A DNA stretch of 64,000 nt, taken from the IMG/VR virus record IMGVR_UViG_3300026484_000295, positions 1 to 64,000 of that record. The stretch is one strand, 5' to 3'. The DNA is from a virus. The translations under genes and the position numbers were made by a program. This document shows positions 52,331 through 62,800 of the stretch, one piece after another; within the stretch, counting starts at the first letter, position 1; every line of letters starts with the position of its first letter. Under the pieces are notes generated by a model. It was not told the origin of the DNA, made no database searches, and saw only the letters and a list, made by a program, of their open reading frames with translations.

Positions 52331-52345
52331 TTTTTCTCCTCTCCC

Positions 52346-52951
52346 TTATAGTTTCTTAGTTAAATAATAGTTATCTACTATTTTAGCTATTTCTACTTCT
52401 AAGTCTACAATTTCTTCTATTTTTTCTAAATCATTCTCAATAGTTGATAATGATTTTATACTACTTGAAATAGCTTCTTGAATTGAAGGAAAAATATCTT
52501 TGAACTTACTTTTAGATTTTTCATTCTCATCTTTATCATTCCAATCATCAACTGCAAATACCATTAAAGATTGAACTAATTTTTTAAGATCCACTAAATC
52601 ATCTTCAACGTCTTTCATTTCCCGTACTTTTGCACGAGTTACAAGTTTCAATTTAATATTATTTATAAAGGATTTTGCAACTTCCATATCACTTTTATCT
52701 TTTTCAGATAAATTAAAATTTGTAGATTCTGGAGCACCGTCATCTTCTTCTACTTGCGTTGATAGCAATTTTAAACCATTCGCTATAATAGCATCAACAG
52801 CAATAAAATCAAATTCATTATAATTATGAATTTTCTCCATTGGACAATCTGCTAAATTCCAACCTTCATAATATGCTAACCCTATTTCAATTCCCTGAGG
52901 GTGAACTCCACCAACTCCAGGGATAATATTTTCTTTATATATCACATACAT
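52346..52951 (-). CDS. fibre-module small protein B (201 aa)
   Basis: Second paralogue (IPGVGGVHPQGIEIGLAYYE, then REMKDVEDDLVDLKKLVQSL). Helical acidic C-terminus. It lies between fibres A and B, transcribed after fibre B. Confidence 0.55.
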   Translation of the reverse strand: MYVIYKENIIPGVGGVHPQGIEIGLAYYEGWNLADCPMEKIHNYNEFDFIAVDAIIANGLKLLSTQVEEDDGAPESTNFNLSEKDKSDMEVAKSFINNIKLKLVTRAKVREMKDVEDDLVDLKKLVQSLMVFAVDDWNDKDENEKSKSKFKDIFPSIQEAISSSIKSLSTIENDLEKIEEIVDLEVEIAKIVDNYYLTKKL

Positions 52952-52962
52952 CTTATATCTCC

Positions 52963-55035
52963 TTAATTACCCGAAAATGCTGCTGGGTATCTTAACCCGA
53001 TTGTAGCATTGCCAAATTTTGTTGCAGTACCACCATTAGCATACGAAATACTGTCTAGTGTTCTAGAATAACTACTACCACCTGCTGCTACCATTATAGA
53101 ATCATTTGAAACTGGTGTTGTTGAGTGTCTAGAATATGTTAAGTTACCAAATTGACTAGAATTACTAGGTGTTGCCAATGTTAATTTTTCTATACTATTC
53201 AAGTTGCTACCATTATAATGACCTCCGGCCCATAGACCATGAATACCATTAGATGATGCACCAGTCCAACCTCTACTTTGTTGCATTTTACCAAAAATAA
53301 TTGCATTTGATGGAGTTGATAAACTTACATATCTAAATTCCTGATTCGACCATCCATTAACACCTCTATCAAAAATTGCTTTTGTACCATCCGATACAGC
53401 CGCATTCCAATATGATGATGTTCCTAAATTTCCGTATTGTACAGCGTTCATTGGTGTTGCAAAGAGTACATAATTAGAAATCGTTTGATTGTATCGCCCA
53501 CCAAATATAACAGCTCTGTTACCGTCTGATGCAGCTTCAGCTCTCCAACCACCATAAAATCTTCCAAAATTCACAGCATTCATTGGTGTGGCAATCGTAA
53601 CATATTGAATACCCGTATAATTATGTTGGTGAAACGATAATCCTCTTGTTGAATCTGAAGCTCCTGCTGAATGACCTCCGGTTCTACATGTACCGAAATT
53701 TACGGCATTAGCTGGCGTAGGAATATTTATTTTTTGGATAATACCATGGTTCCATGAACCCATAAAAATACCTATATCACCTTTAAAACTATAATTATTT
53801 CCACCTATTACTGAACCATATTTTGAATCTTGTGATAAGGTTCTGAAAGTGCCGTTTGATGTACTAGCTTTAAAATTTGATTTTTTAACTATAGCTTCCC
53901 CTGTAGCTCTATTAAGTATTAATGAACCTGCTGGAACATTTGTAACAGAATCTGTTTCTTTTTCAACAGTATAAACAAATGAATTTTTATTAAATTCTTT
54001 ACCCACACCCATATAAATTGATGCATTTTCTGATAAGTGTAATGATCTATATCTTTTTGAAGGAGAACCTAAATCTTGAATTTCATTACCTGTCGGTATA
54101 ATATCCTTAGCTGGATGTAATGTATTGGATAATACTATTGAACCATTAATAGTTCCACCTGTTCGATCATATTTAACAGATAAATCAACACCTGATAGTA
54201 TATAACTTCTAAGTGATGTTAAATCTTTTCCATCTAAAGTTTCTGCTGATAAACTCCATGTATCGCCATCCCAAACTAATAAATTTGAATTAGGCATAGG
54301 ATTGCCATTTGAATTCGTTAAAGAGGTTAATGCTGTATGAGGACCCATACCTTCCGATGGAACTAATGATTCAAATGCTACTTGTGCATATGCATGTTTC
54401 TTTTCATCATAACCCTTTAAATCTTCTGATATAATACCAAATTTACCAGTACCAATCGCAGCATATGGATAACGCCAGTTCCTTTTCACTTTATGCCATG
54501 CTTTAGATTTTAATAAATCCATTCGTTTATTTAAATCCTTATTAGTGCCAATTGCATCGTATGAAACCATTATAAACATATCGTTTTCAGCAATAGTTCC
54601 AAGTTTTCTAGCCAACTGTGTTCTAGCCGCATTTGAACCATATGTATCATAATACCCAATAGATTTAACTTTTGTTCTAAAATTGGAATCAAAGATAACT
54701 AATGCTATACCTCTTCGATTTTTAATTCTAATCCCAGTATTACCTGCAAATTGTATATATCTACTAGCATTATAATTTAATCCTGTACCTCGTACATTAA
54801 TAATATTAGAGCCCTTTTTAGAATACCATAACTGACCAACAACAGGATTAGTAGGAGCTTTTTTTGAGGCAAAGTTTTCCAATAAAGCATAGAAGTTTTC
54901 ATTAACTTCTTTTAAATATGTTTCTGTACCCTTACCAAAAAGATTTATAGGTGTTGTTGAACTATCAATCGTTCCATCATTTATAGATGCAACAACCTTA
55001 TTTGATGTGTTTCGTATTTCAATATTTCCAGCCAT
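52963..55035 (-). CDS. tail fibre, propeller-like repeats, module B (690 aa)
   Basis: Same N-terminal plan as module A (LFGKGTETYLKEVNENFYAL, VGQLWYS, LDGKDLTSLRSYI, GGTINGSIVL). An extra insertion of about 130 aa at about 75-260 is absent from A and C. C-terminal repeats of TPxNAVxFG / SDGxxAxxxGG type. Ends in AFSGN. Confidence 0.7.
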   Translation of the reverse strand: MAGNIEIRNTSNKVVASINDGTIDSSTTPINLFGKGTETYLKEVNENFYALLENFASKKAPTNPVVGQLWYSKKGSNIINVRGTGLNYNASRYIQFAGNTGIRIKNRRGIALVIFDSNFRTKVKSIGYYDTYGSNAARTQLARKLGTIAENDMFIMVSYDAIGTNKDLNKRMDLLKSKAWHKVKRNWRYPYAAIGTGKFGIISEDLKGYDEKKHAYAQVAFESLVPSEGMGPHTALTSLTNSNGNPMPNSNLLVWDGDTWSLSAETLDGKDLTSLRSYILSGVDLSVKYDRTGGTINGSIVLSNTLHPAKDIIPTGNEIQDLGSPSKRYRSLHLSENASIYMGVGKEFNKNSFVYTVEKETDSVTNVPAGSLILNRATGEAIVKKSNFKASTSNGTFRTLSQDSKYGSVIGGNNYSFKGDIGIFMGSWNHGIIQKINIPTPANAVNFGTCRTGGHSAGASDSTRGLSFHQHNYTGIQYVTIATPMNAVNFGRFYGGWRAEAASDGNRAVIFGGRYNQTISNYVLFATPMNAVQYGNLGTSSYWNAAVSDGTKAIFDRGVNGWSNQEFRYVSLSTPSNAIIFGKMQQSRGWTGASSNGIHGLWAGGHYNGSNLNSIEKLTLATPSNSSQFGNLTYSRHSTTPVSNDSIMVAAGGSSYSRTLDSISYANGGTATKFGNATIGLRYPAAFSGN

Positions 55036-55048
55036 TTTTTACTCCTTC

Positions 55049-55696
55049 CTAACCTATCTTTTTTATCTTTTCAATATAATTAGATTTAACAATTCTTGAA
55101 ATAAATGTTTCATCTTTTATGATTTTTGGTATTTTATTTAAAAATTTAGTATCATTTACTCTAATATCTTTTTCATTTATCGTTGATACTAAACTGTCCA
55201 TCAACTCTTTCATAGGAAAATTAGCTTTTTCAGATTCTGATTTCATTTCATAATCTTCTAAGATATATCTCAATAAAAATTCTATTAAAAGTTTAGTATC
55301 CGATAAATCATCCTCAAAATCTTTAAATTGTCTTATCTTAGAACGTGTTATAAATTTTAATTCTAATTTATCTATATATTCTTTAGATAATGAGATTAAT
55401 TTTAATTCTTCTTCGCTTGAACCGAATTGTTCATTTTCTAAAGCTATTTCATTTGGCATGATATCCATATCTTCCTGTATAGGCTGATATGTTTCATTAT
55501 TCAACATCATACCTACGGCTATTGATTTAGGGATAGGATATAGTTTAAATTCTGAATATTTATCAAATTCTTCTTCAACCATAGCACATAATTTCCACCC
55601 ATTATATTCAGCCATACCTATTTCTATACCATCAGGATTAACTCCACCAACTAAAGGTATAACATTTTCTTTATATATTGCATATATTATATTCAT
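55049..55696 (-). CDS. fibre-module small protein C (215 aa)
   Basis: Third paralogue (IPLVGGVNPDGIEIGMAEYN, then RQFKDFEDDLSDTKLLIEFL). More diverged C-terminus than copies A and B. Confidence 0.55.
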   Translation of the reverse strand: MNIIYAIYKENVIPLVGGVNPDGIEIGMAEYNGWKLCAMVEEEFDKYSEFKLYPIPKSIAVGMMLNNETYQPIQEDMDIMPNEIALENEQFGSSEEELKLISLSKEYIDKLELKFITRSKIRQFKDFEDDLSDTKLLIEFLLRYILEDYEMKSESEKANFPMKELMDSLVSTINEKDIRVNDTKFLNKIPKIIKDETFISRIVKSNYIEKIKKIG

Positions 55697-55709
55697 AATT
55701 TTAATCTCC

Positions 55710-57350
55710 TTAATTTCCTGAAGCGCCAGAAGGTCTAGACCCTCTTCGCATCGTCATATTTCCAAAATTAATAGAATTCATAGGTGTTTGGATAGTTACT
55801 GATTCCATAGTATTATCCCACCATGTTGCTGCAGATACACCAGTTATACCATTTGATAAACCTATTCCCGCACTATTTCTACTTCTTCTAGTTCTTCCAA
55901 AATCAATACCATTACTAGGAGTAGCTATGGTAATATATTCAATATAATTATTAGTCCAATTACCATCCCATCCACCAAAATATAGGCCTTTAATAGTATC
56001 TGTTAGTGCTGATCCAGCTGGTCCTCTATGTCTTCTAGTACTACCAAAATAAATTGAATTTTTTAAAGTTTGAATAGTAATGTATTCTAATCTACTAGAC
56101 CATCCTCTTCTTGAATAACCACCAAATACTCCTCTTGTTCCAGAAGATACTGCCGATCCCCAATATCCTTGTTTAATAGTTCCAAATTTAGATGAATTAC
56201 CAGGTGTTTCTATTGTAATATAGGTTGCGATATAATGGTGTCCTCTAGGACCTGGTGTTCGAGCATTATAACCTGGACCAATGATACCCTTTGTCCCATC
56301 CGATACTGATGATGATCCATAATTCTCATAACCGATAGTTCCAAAATATGTAGCATTACTAGGAGAAGCAAAAGTAACATAGTCCATTTTTCCATTATGT
56401 GACCCATGCGAACCATTCCAACCACCTTGGAAAACTCCTCTTATTCCACTAGACATACCTGCACCCATATGACTTCTACCATATGTTAGATTTCCAAATG
56501 ATTGACCATTACCAGGTGTAGAGATAGTTATTTTTTCAATTGATGCATTACGATGACCACCAACAGAACCCCAACCTCCGGCTATCAATCCAATATCACC
56601 TAAAAATCTAAATTTATTCCCACCTATAACAGCTGAGTTTTGTTTATCATCAGCTAGTTTTCTAAATGTTTTATTATTAGCACCAAAAATACCAGTTGAT
56701 TTCTTAATAATAGCTTCACCTGTTTCCTGATGTAAAATAATTGCTCCTACTGGAAATTTTGACACATCAGAATTATCATTTTCAACAACATATACGAAGT
56801 TATTAGATTTAAACTTTAAACCTTTAGACTTATCACCTAACGTAATACCATCTTCTTTTAAATAAATATTTCTAAATCTATTATTTTTTCCACCAAGATT
56901 TGATTGTTCTGTTACAACGGGTAAAATTGATTTTTGAATTTGTACTGCTCCTGAAATATCTACTTCACCAGTAATAGTACCGCCAGTTTTAGATAATTTT
57001 CCAGTTGTATCCAATCCGGATAAAACATACTCACGCACACCGTCTAGTGTTTTTCCACCAATTTTATCGGCATTTGAAAGCCACTCAGAATTAGTTCTGT
57101 AATTAATTCTGTTATTAGCTTTGTCATACCATATCTGTCCTTCAACAGCTCCATCATTAGTAGATGCTTGAGGTGGTGTACTTTCACCTGCAAAATTTTC
57201 TAATAATTTAACAAAGTTGTCATTTATATCACCAATAAAATTTTCTACATTTTCACCAATTAGTGATGTTTCAAATGTTGAATTTATAGTATTTTCGGCA
57301 ATAGTGGCAATTTCTTGATTTTCAGTATTATATACTTTAATTTCAGCCAT
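55710..57350 (-). CDS. tail fibre, propeller-like repeats, module C (546 aa)
   Basis: First gene of the triplicated block. N-terminal part shared with A and B (LIGENVENFIGDINDNFVKL, GQIWYDKANN, KIGGKTLDGVREYV, SGGTITGEVDI). C-terminal repeats such as SSGIRGVFQGGWNGSHGSHN and TPSNATYFGTIG, arginine/glycine-rich in places. Ends in GASGN. A late promoter is at 57393-57400. Confidence 0.7.
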   Translation of the reverse strand: MAEIKVYNTENQEIATIAENTINSTFETSLIGENVENFIGDINDNFVKLLENFAGESTPPQASTNDGAVEGQIWYDKANNRINYRTNSEWLSNADKIGGKTLDGVREYVLSGLDTTGKLSKTGGTITGEVDISGAVQIQKSILPVVTEQSNLGGKNNRFRNIYLKEDGITLGDKSKGLKFKSNNFVYVVENDNSDVSKFPVGAIILHQETGEAIIKKSTGIFGANNKTFRKLADDKQNSAVIGGNKFRFLGDIGLIAGGWGSVGGHRNASIEKITISTPGNGQSFGNLTYGRSHMGAGMSSGIRGVFQGGWNGSHGSHNGKMDYVTFASPSNATYFGTIGYENYGSSSVSDGTKGIIGPGYNARTPGPRGHHYIATYITIETPGNSSKFGTIKQGYWGSAVSSGTRGVFGGYSRRGWSSRLEYITIQTLKNSIYFGSTRRHRGPAGSALTDTIKGLYFGGWDGNWTNNYIEYITIATPSNGIDFGRTRRSRNSAGIGLSNGITGVSAATWWDNTMESVTIQTPMNSINFGNMTMRRGSRPSGASGN

Positions 57351-57392
57351 TATACTTTCTCCTTAAACTTATAAGTTACTCCAATTTTTAAT

Positions 57393-57400
57393 TATTTATA
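57393..57400 (-). promoter_or_regulatory. late promoter TATAAATA of the fibre block
   Basis: Minus-strand GTATAAATAATT about 43 nt before the fibre C ATG. Probably transcribes all six fibre-block genes. Confidence 0.6.
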
Positions 57401-57412
57401 CTCTTTAAAACC

Positions 57413-57427
57413 TTTTTTGTAAAATAA
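57413..57427 (+). promoter_or_regulatory. promoter motif TTTTTTGTAAAATAA
   Basis: 30 nt before the flap-nuclease ATG. Back-to-back with the divergent late promoter. Confidence 0.6.
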
Positions 57428-57456
57428 AAATAATTCAATTTAAATAAGAGGTGAAA

Positions 57457-58596
57457 ATGAAAAATTTAATATTAGATTTCGCAAATCTAACTGCTATCAC
57501 TCGTTTTGGTGCTATGTCAAAAGACTCTTCAACACTAATGATGAGTGATGAAGAATGGATAAATTATTTCTTAGATACTATGCTGGTTAGTATCGCAAAC
57601 TATGTAAACGTATTAAAAGCAGATAGAGTCATACTGACATTAGAAAGTAGATCATGGAGAAAAACATACTATCCACTTTATAAAGCTAATAGAGATGCAG
57701 GAAAAGAGGCCGATGATAAATTAGACTTGTTTTATGAAGCTGTAAATAAAGCTGCAGATTTTATGAAAGATTTTACAAATGCTATCGTTTTACGAGCTGA
57801 TGAAGCAGAGGGAGATGATATAATTGCCGTTCTAGCTCAAAAATTTTCTACTGAAGGTGATACCACCATAATAGTTTCTACCGATGGAGATTTTAAACAA
57901 TTACTAAGATATAAAGGGGTTAAAATTTTTAACCCTATTAAAAAAATATATGTATCTGGTGGATATTCACATTTAGATTATATTACTAAATTAGTTAAAG
58001 GTGATGCAGGAGACAATGTTCCATCATCGTATCCCCGTATTAAAAAAGATATTTTAGAATCTATTGCTACAGATGAATCCCGCTTAGAAAGTGAATTTGA
58101 TAAAGTAGATAAAATGATTGAGAGACAAAGATATTACATAAGTAACTTTTTAGAAATTGACAATATTCCAGATGATTTAACTGAAGAAGAATGGTCTGAA
58201 GTACTATCAATAGCTAGAGAAAAAAAAGATAAAATAAAAGATGATGTTAAATTAGCAAAAAAAGAAAATAATTTTAAAGACGATGAAAAATTACAAATGA
58301 AAGATAAGCACCTAAAAGACATTATTAAATTGGCTAAAAAAGAGGATATAACTGAAAGTAAACTATTCAATGTTATAAATTCATTTAGGGATGGATTTAA
58401 AAGAAATGAAAAATTAATTTGTTTAAAAATAGATAATATTCCTGAACACGTAACTGATGCAATCCTCAATGAATTAAATAAAGATCATTCACAAACAAAA
58501 CAGTCAGAATTTTTAAAGTTTGTAAGGAAACATAAATTACGTGAATTTGCATTTGGTTTTGAGTGGAATACATTAAAAAATATAAAATCAGTTTAA
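57457..58596 (+). CDS. rnh: 5'-3' exonuclease / flap endonuclease (T4 RNase H-like)
   Basis: 379 aa from ATG 57457 (SD AGAGGTG; GTG 57451 overlaps the SD). FEN-family acidic metal residues: NLILDFANL at the start, DEAEGDDIIAVLA in the middle, VSTDGDFKQLL, and a helix-hairpin-helix region starting GDAGDNVPSS. T4 RNase H removes primers from Okazaki fragments. The C-terminal part (about 210-330) has a lysine-rich helical insertion. Confidence 0.87.
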   Translation: MKNLILDFANLTAITRFGAMSKDSSTLMMSDEEWINYFLDTMLVSIANYVNVLKADRVILTLESRSWRKTYYPLYKANRDAGKEADDKLDLFYEAVNKAADFMKDFTNAIVLRADEAEGDDIIAVLAQKFSTEGDTTIIVSTDGDFKQLLRYKGVKIFNPIKKIYVSGGYSHLDYITKLVKGDAGDNVPSSYPRIKKDILESIATDESRLESEFDKVDKMIERQRYYISNFLEIDNIPDDLTEEEWSEVLSIAREKKDKIKDDVKLAKKENNFKDDEKLQMKDKHLKDIIKLAKKEDITESKLFNVINSFRDGFKRNEKLICLKIDNIPEHVTDAILNELNKDHSQTKQSEFLKFVRKHKLREFAFGFEWNTLKNIKSV

Positions 58597-58613
58597 TTTA
58601 AGTTAAAACTTTT

Positions 58614-58619
58614 TATAAT
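58614..58619 (+). promoter_or_regulatory. TATAAT element giving a leaderless mRNA
   Basis: TTTTTATAATC ends about 6 nt before the ATG at 58626. No SD is present, so the transcript probably begins at the start codon. Confidence 0.45.
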
Positions 58620-58625
58620 CATTAT

Positions 58626-59564
58626 ATGAATAATCCTTTCAAAAATAAATTTGTGGTCAATCTACATCATGCTGATTTTGACGGTGCAGTATCTGGTTCA
58701 TGTGTAAAAAGCTGTTTAGGCGAAAGTGTAATCTCTAAAAGTGTAGCTATAGCAAAAGCAGAATCAGAAATAAGAAAAATTATAAATGATGTTGATGTAA
58801 TCTTATTAACAGATTTAGGTTTATATCCAGATGATAAAAATAACGACTTAATAGATAAAATTAAAGATAATAAAATAATCATTTATGACCACCATATTAA
58901 TTCAGCATCAGAAAATATGTTTGCAAACTTACCAAAAACAAGTGTAAGTGTTTTAGAAAATGATATTTGTGGTGCAACATTAACATGGATAAAGATGATA
59001 GAATATTTCCCTTCTAATTCCTTTTTATACGAATTGGAAGATATCGTTTATTTGAGCGATGTCTATGATATGTGGCGTATAGATAATAAAGACTTTGAAT
59101 ATGCTGTTAAGATTAATGATTTATTAGACTATCAGATTGGATACAACCCAGATCAGTTTAGAGATCGATGGTTAAAAAATCCGAATCCATTTAAATTAAC
59201 AAAAAAAGAACATAAAATAATCGATACAAAACAAATAAGAGGTGAAAGAAATTTAAAAGAATTAGAAGAAAATGCTATTATTTTTGAATATAAAAATATT
59301 ATAGTCGTTTTATCAGAAGCATCATCACCAACCGATTTTATAAAAATGAAATTTATGAATTATATTTTAGATGAAGAAAATGTTGATATGTTTATATTTA
59401 AATATCCCAATACGACGCAATGTTCTGTGAGAATACCATCAGCATCATCAATATCGGACTTAAATGATTGGTATAATGACTTTGGGTGTAAGGGCCATTC
59501 ACACGCTGGCGGAATACCAGTAAATGAATACCCAAAATTAGAGAAAATACTAAAAACTATTTAG
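58626..59564 (+). CDS. DHH-family phosphoesterase
   Basis: 312 aa. DHH motifs: LHHADFDGAVSG (13-24), LLTDLGLYPDD, IIYDHHIN, YLSDVYDMW, and the C-terminal DHHA1 motif GHSHAGGIP. Relatives include RecJ, NrnA (nanoRNase) and cyclic-dinucleotide hydrolases. NrnA-like size fits best, so it may degrade short oligonucleotides or a signalling dinucleotide. The substrate cannot be told from sequence. Confidence 0.85.
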   Translation: MNNPFKNKFVVNLHHADFDGAVSGSCVKSCLGESVISKSVAIAKAESEIRKIINDVDVILLTDLGLYPDDKNNDLIDKIKDNKIIIYDHHINSASENMFANLPKTSVSVLENDICGATLTWIKMIEYFPSNSFLYELEDIVYLSDVYDMWRIDNKDFEYAVKINDLLDYQIGYNPDQFRDRWLKNPNPFKLTKKEHKIIDTKQIRGERNLKELEENAIIFEYKNIIVVLSEASSPTDFIKMKFMNYILDEENVDMFIFKYPNTTQCSVRIPSASSISDLNDWYNDFGCKGHSHAGGIPVNEYPKLEKILKTI

Positions 59565-59790
59565 TAACTTTTTCTTTCATTAAAACTACAGCAGCTTCAA
59601 TTGCCAAGTTCAACATATGCGATGCAAAATCAATCCCAAGTTCCTTAGCTTCAGCTATAACTTTTTCTCTTTTTTGCGCTCCAGTCAATTTATCATTTAA
59701 TGCTACATTATTTACAAGATCTTTTATTTTTCCAAAAATATCTGCACCAATAATATAATTCATTACTTTATCTAATAACCATTTCCACAT
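59557..59790 (-). CDS. small protein with amphipathic N-terminus (77 aa)
   Basis: MWKWLLDKVMNYIIGAD start, then a LTGAQKREKVIAEAKELG helix. The GAQKRE pattern recalls some holin or small virion proteins, but no clear transmembrane span is present. A perfect late promoter lies upstream. Function unknown. Confidence 0.5.
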   Translation of the reverse strand: MWKWLLDKVMNYIIGADIFGKIKDLVNNVALNDKLTGAQKREKVIAEAKELGIDFASHMLNLAIEAAVVLMKEKVTK

Positions 59791-59806
59791 TTTTAATCTC
59801 CTTATT

Positions 59807-59838
59807 AATGTTGGGTATAATTATTTATACCCAACATT
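59807..59838 (-). promoter_or_regulatory. late promoter TATAAATA within a 13-bp hairpin
   Basis: Arms 59807-59819 and 59826-59838 with a 6-nt loop. The minus-strand TATAAATA (59822-59829) spans loop and arm. It lies between the end of the large virion gene and the 77-aa gene, so it can act both as terminator-like fold and promoter. The SD (AAGGAG) is outside the stem. Confidence 0.6.
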
Positions 59839-59842
59839 ATAT

Positions 59843-62800
59843 TTATCTAGTTCTTGCTGATTGAGCACCTAATATTTTTTTAGTTTCGGTAGTCAATAAT
59901 GTATTTGCTTCTGTTTTTGAATATGTTTGAGAAGCATCAGTAACTGATAAATCATTACCATTAGCATCTGTAAATACATAATTAATATCTGTAATACCTT
60001 CACCAATATTACTTATATGATTATCTAACCAAGCACTGATCTCATATGATGTTGCACTATCCATACCAGCTAAATAATTTGCACCATCTTTAATTAAAGT
60101 ATCGATTTGTATTTTTGTATAATATCTAACACCATCTGGCATATCTATTGAAATATTCAATCTATCAAACCATTTTTGTATATCATCACTATTAATACTA
60201 TCAATACCATTTGCTAATTGTAATGATTTTCTTATAATTTCAATAATTTCAGCTTTATTATAGTTTCCTGTTAAATCTGGAATAGGTCTAAATTCATCTG
60301 CTCTTGGATAAGTATTACCAAATTCATCAGTACCATCTTGAACTTCATACCCTAAAGCACTAAACGTACCTGGATCCGATGGATTAATATTATCAATCCA
60401 AGCTTCTAAACCAATATTAGTACTGTCACCCGTATGGAATAATCGCAACATATCATCAGTAACATCAGTACCATTTTCTAAAATATTCTGTGTTATTCTC
60501 TGTAAACCTTCTATTAAAATCAATTTAATTTCTAATTTAGTAAAATATCCAGATGCATCACCCTTAATAGTTGATATTAAAGACTTCATTTTAGAAGCCC
60601 AATTATCCAATCTTAGTTTAGTCACTCTTACAGCTTCATCCATATTTGTAGTAGTAACATATTTTATATTATCCGTATAATCTTTAGGATTCCATCCTAA
60701 TTGTACCGCATGCCCACCATATTTTTCAGAATACATAGCATCAATTCTATACCACCCGGCTACAGCAAAATCGTAAGAATATGCTGTATCTCTACAACAA
60801 TATTTATTTGATGCAATTTTCTCTTCATTTATATAAATTGCATGTGGATCATCACCATTCATTTTAACATAATCTAATTTAAAAGGTTTTTCAACAAATA
60901 TCCAAGTTGTATATATAGCATGATAATTATGAACATTACCCCAAACAGTTGGACCAGCAATATAACCTTTATTCCAAACTTTTCCTAATCTATCAGTATA
61001 AGTTTTTGTAAAATCTACTACTTTTACTTCTTTTTCTGCTAACGGAGTTCTACCATTTTCTATAAAATCTTTTTTAAGATCTAAATGTCTTGTTCCTAAC
61101 CAACCATCAAATCTAGTACCTTTAAAAGCCCAGTTCTCAAGTTTATCAGAACCAACTGGTGGAAGAATTCTAGCAGATGAAGCTAAAACTAACCCTTCAT
61201 AAATCAATTCTAACGATTCTGCTCTAGAATAAATTTCCGTGTCAGCATCCAATGATAAATCTTTTACCGATAATCGTCTAATCCATCTATCAAGTGTTTC
61301 ATCATCTAGCATTGTCTCACTTACAATAGATTTTAAAACTGTTACTAAAAATTTCATAAATTCTGCTTTTGTATAAGGTCCTTCCATATTTTCAACAAAT
61401 GAATTTACCATTCCAGTTATTTCCTCTCTTGTAGGTCTAGCTCCAGCTGTAAATGCATCAGTTGTATTATAATCTGTTAAACCAAGAATAGTATCTATTA
61501 AAAGACTTGTTGAAATATCTTTAGTAAATACATTAGCACTTAAATCGGCTAAATTAATATTAGTCGTTTCAAGACTTTGAGTTAATTCTTCATCTTTAGT
61601 ATCCATATCCTTTCGTACTGAAGCTTCAACTTTTGCTATATTATCATAAATTAAATTTGCCGTCGTATTAATATAACTCGTTGTTTGATCGAATCTTAAA
61701 TTAGTAGCAACCGAAAACTCATCTAAATCTTTAAATCCTTTTTCAACATTGGCTTCTAAATCTTCAATTCTTTTTCTTTGATCATTAGCATCAATTCTTA
61801 AATCAAAAATATCTCTAGTATTAATTTCATCATATAATAAACCATCCGGTCTATAAGTTGTTCTAGACACCATAGAACCACCGGCTTTATAATCTGCTGA
61901 GAATAACCAATTTAACATAACTTTAAATTTTGCCTTTCTATCTCTACCAACTGATGAAGTTTCTAATGTTGCAGCATTTTCATCAACAAGTGTGAAACCC
62001 GAAATATCATCTGCAAAATCTTCTATATCTTCAGATACATGTATTCCATTAATAAAGAATGATGTCCCATTATCATTAAATTCTGGATGATATACACCTT
62101 GATTTCTTCTATTTACAATAGCAACCGGAATTGCATATACGTAATTATTATGAGATAAATTCGTTGGCTCTTCTACGGTAAATAGAGCATCATCAAATAA
62201 TTTTCCTTCTTTATACAATAATGAATTTGGATTACTTGCTTGAATTAATGTTCCACCAGCAAATATTTGTAAGGTTTCAGTAATTGGTTGTCCAGTTGCA
62301 TCTTCTCCAACTTCTTGTGTAACAATTCTACTAGTAACTGGAGATTTCCCTTGGAATCTTAATCCTTCAGACATATATGGTGATGTCCCTTTAAAAAAGT
62401 TATTAAATAAGTTCAACCCAACAATTCTAGTTCTATATCTTATTTGTACTAATTTATCACCGTCAAAATAAAGGTTATGGTCTGCATTATGAAAAATAGT
62501 TTTTCTTTCTTCATCACTTAATTCGGATAATTTCCATCCTCTACCAATAGTATTATCTTCAACAAATGTTTCATCAATAAGTTTCTTTTCTTTATCTGTA
62601 ACAGAATCAAATGCAGTTCCATCATAATAGTTATACACAATATTACTTTTTTGAAATGATTGACAATATTGTTTCGCTCCATCTGGAATTGCTGCTGTCT
62701 CACCATTAACAGTATCATAAAATATATGATCAAAAATAACAGTATCAATATTATCAGATGTAGACCCTTGATATTGTACATTTCCAAATGGGAATATAAA

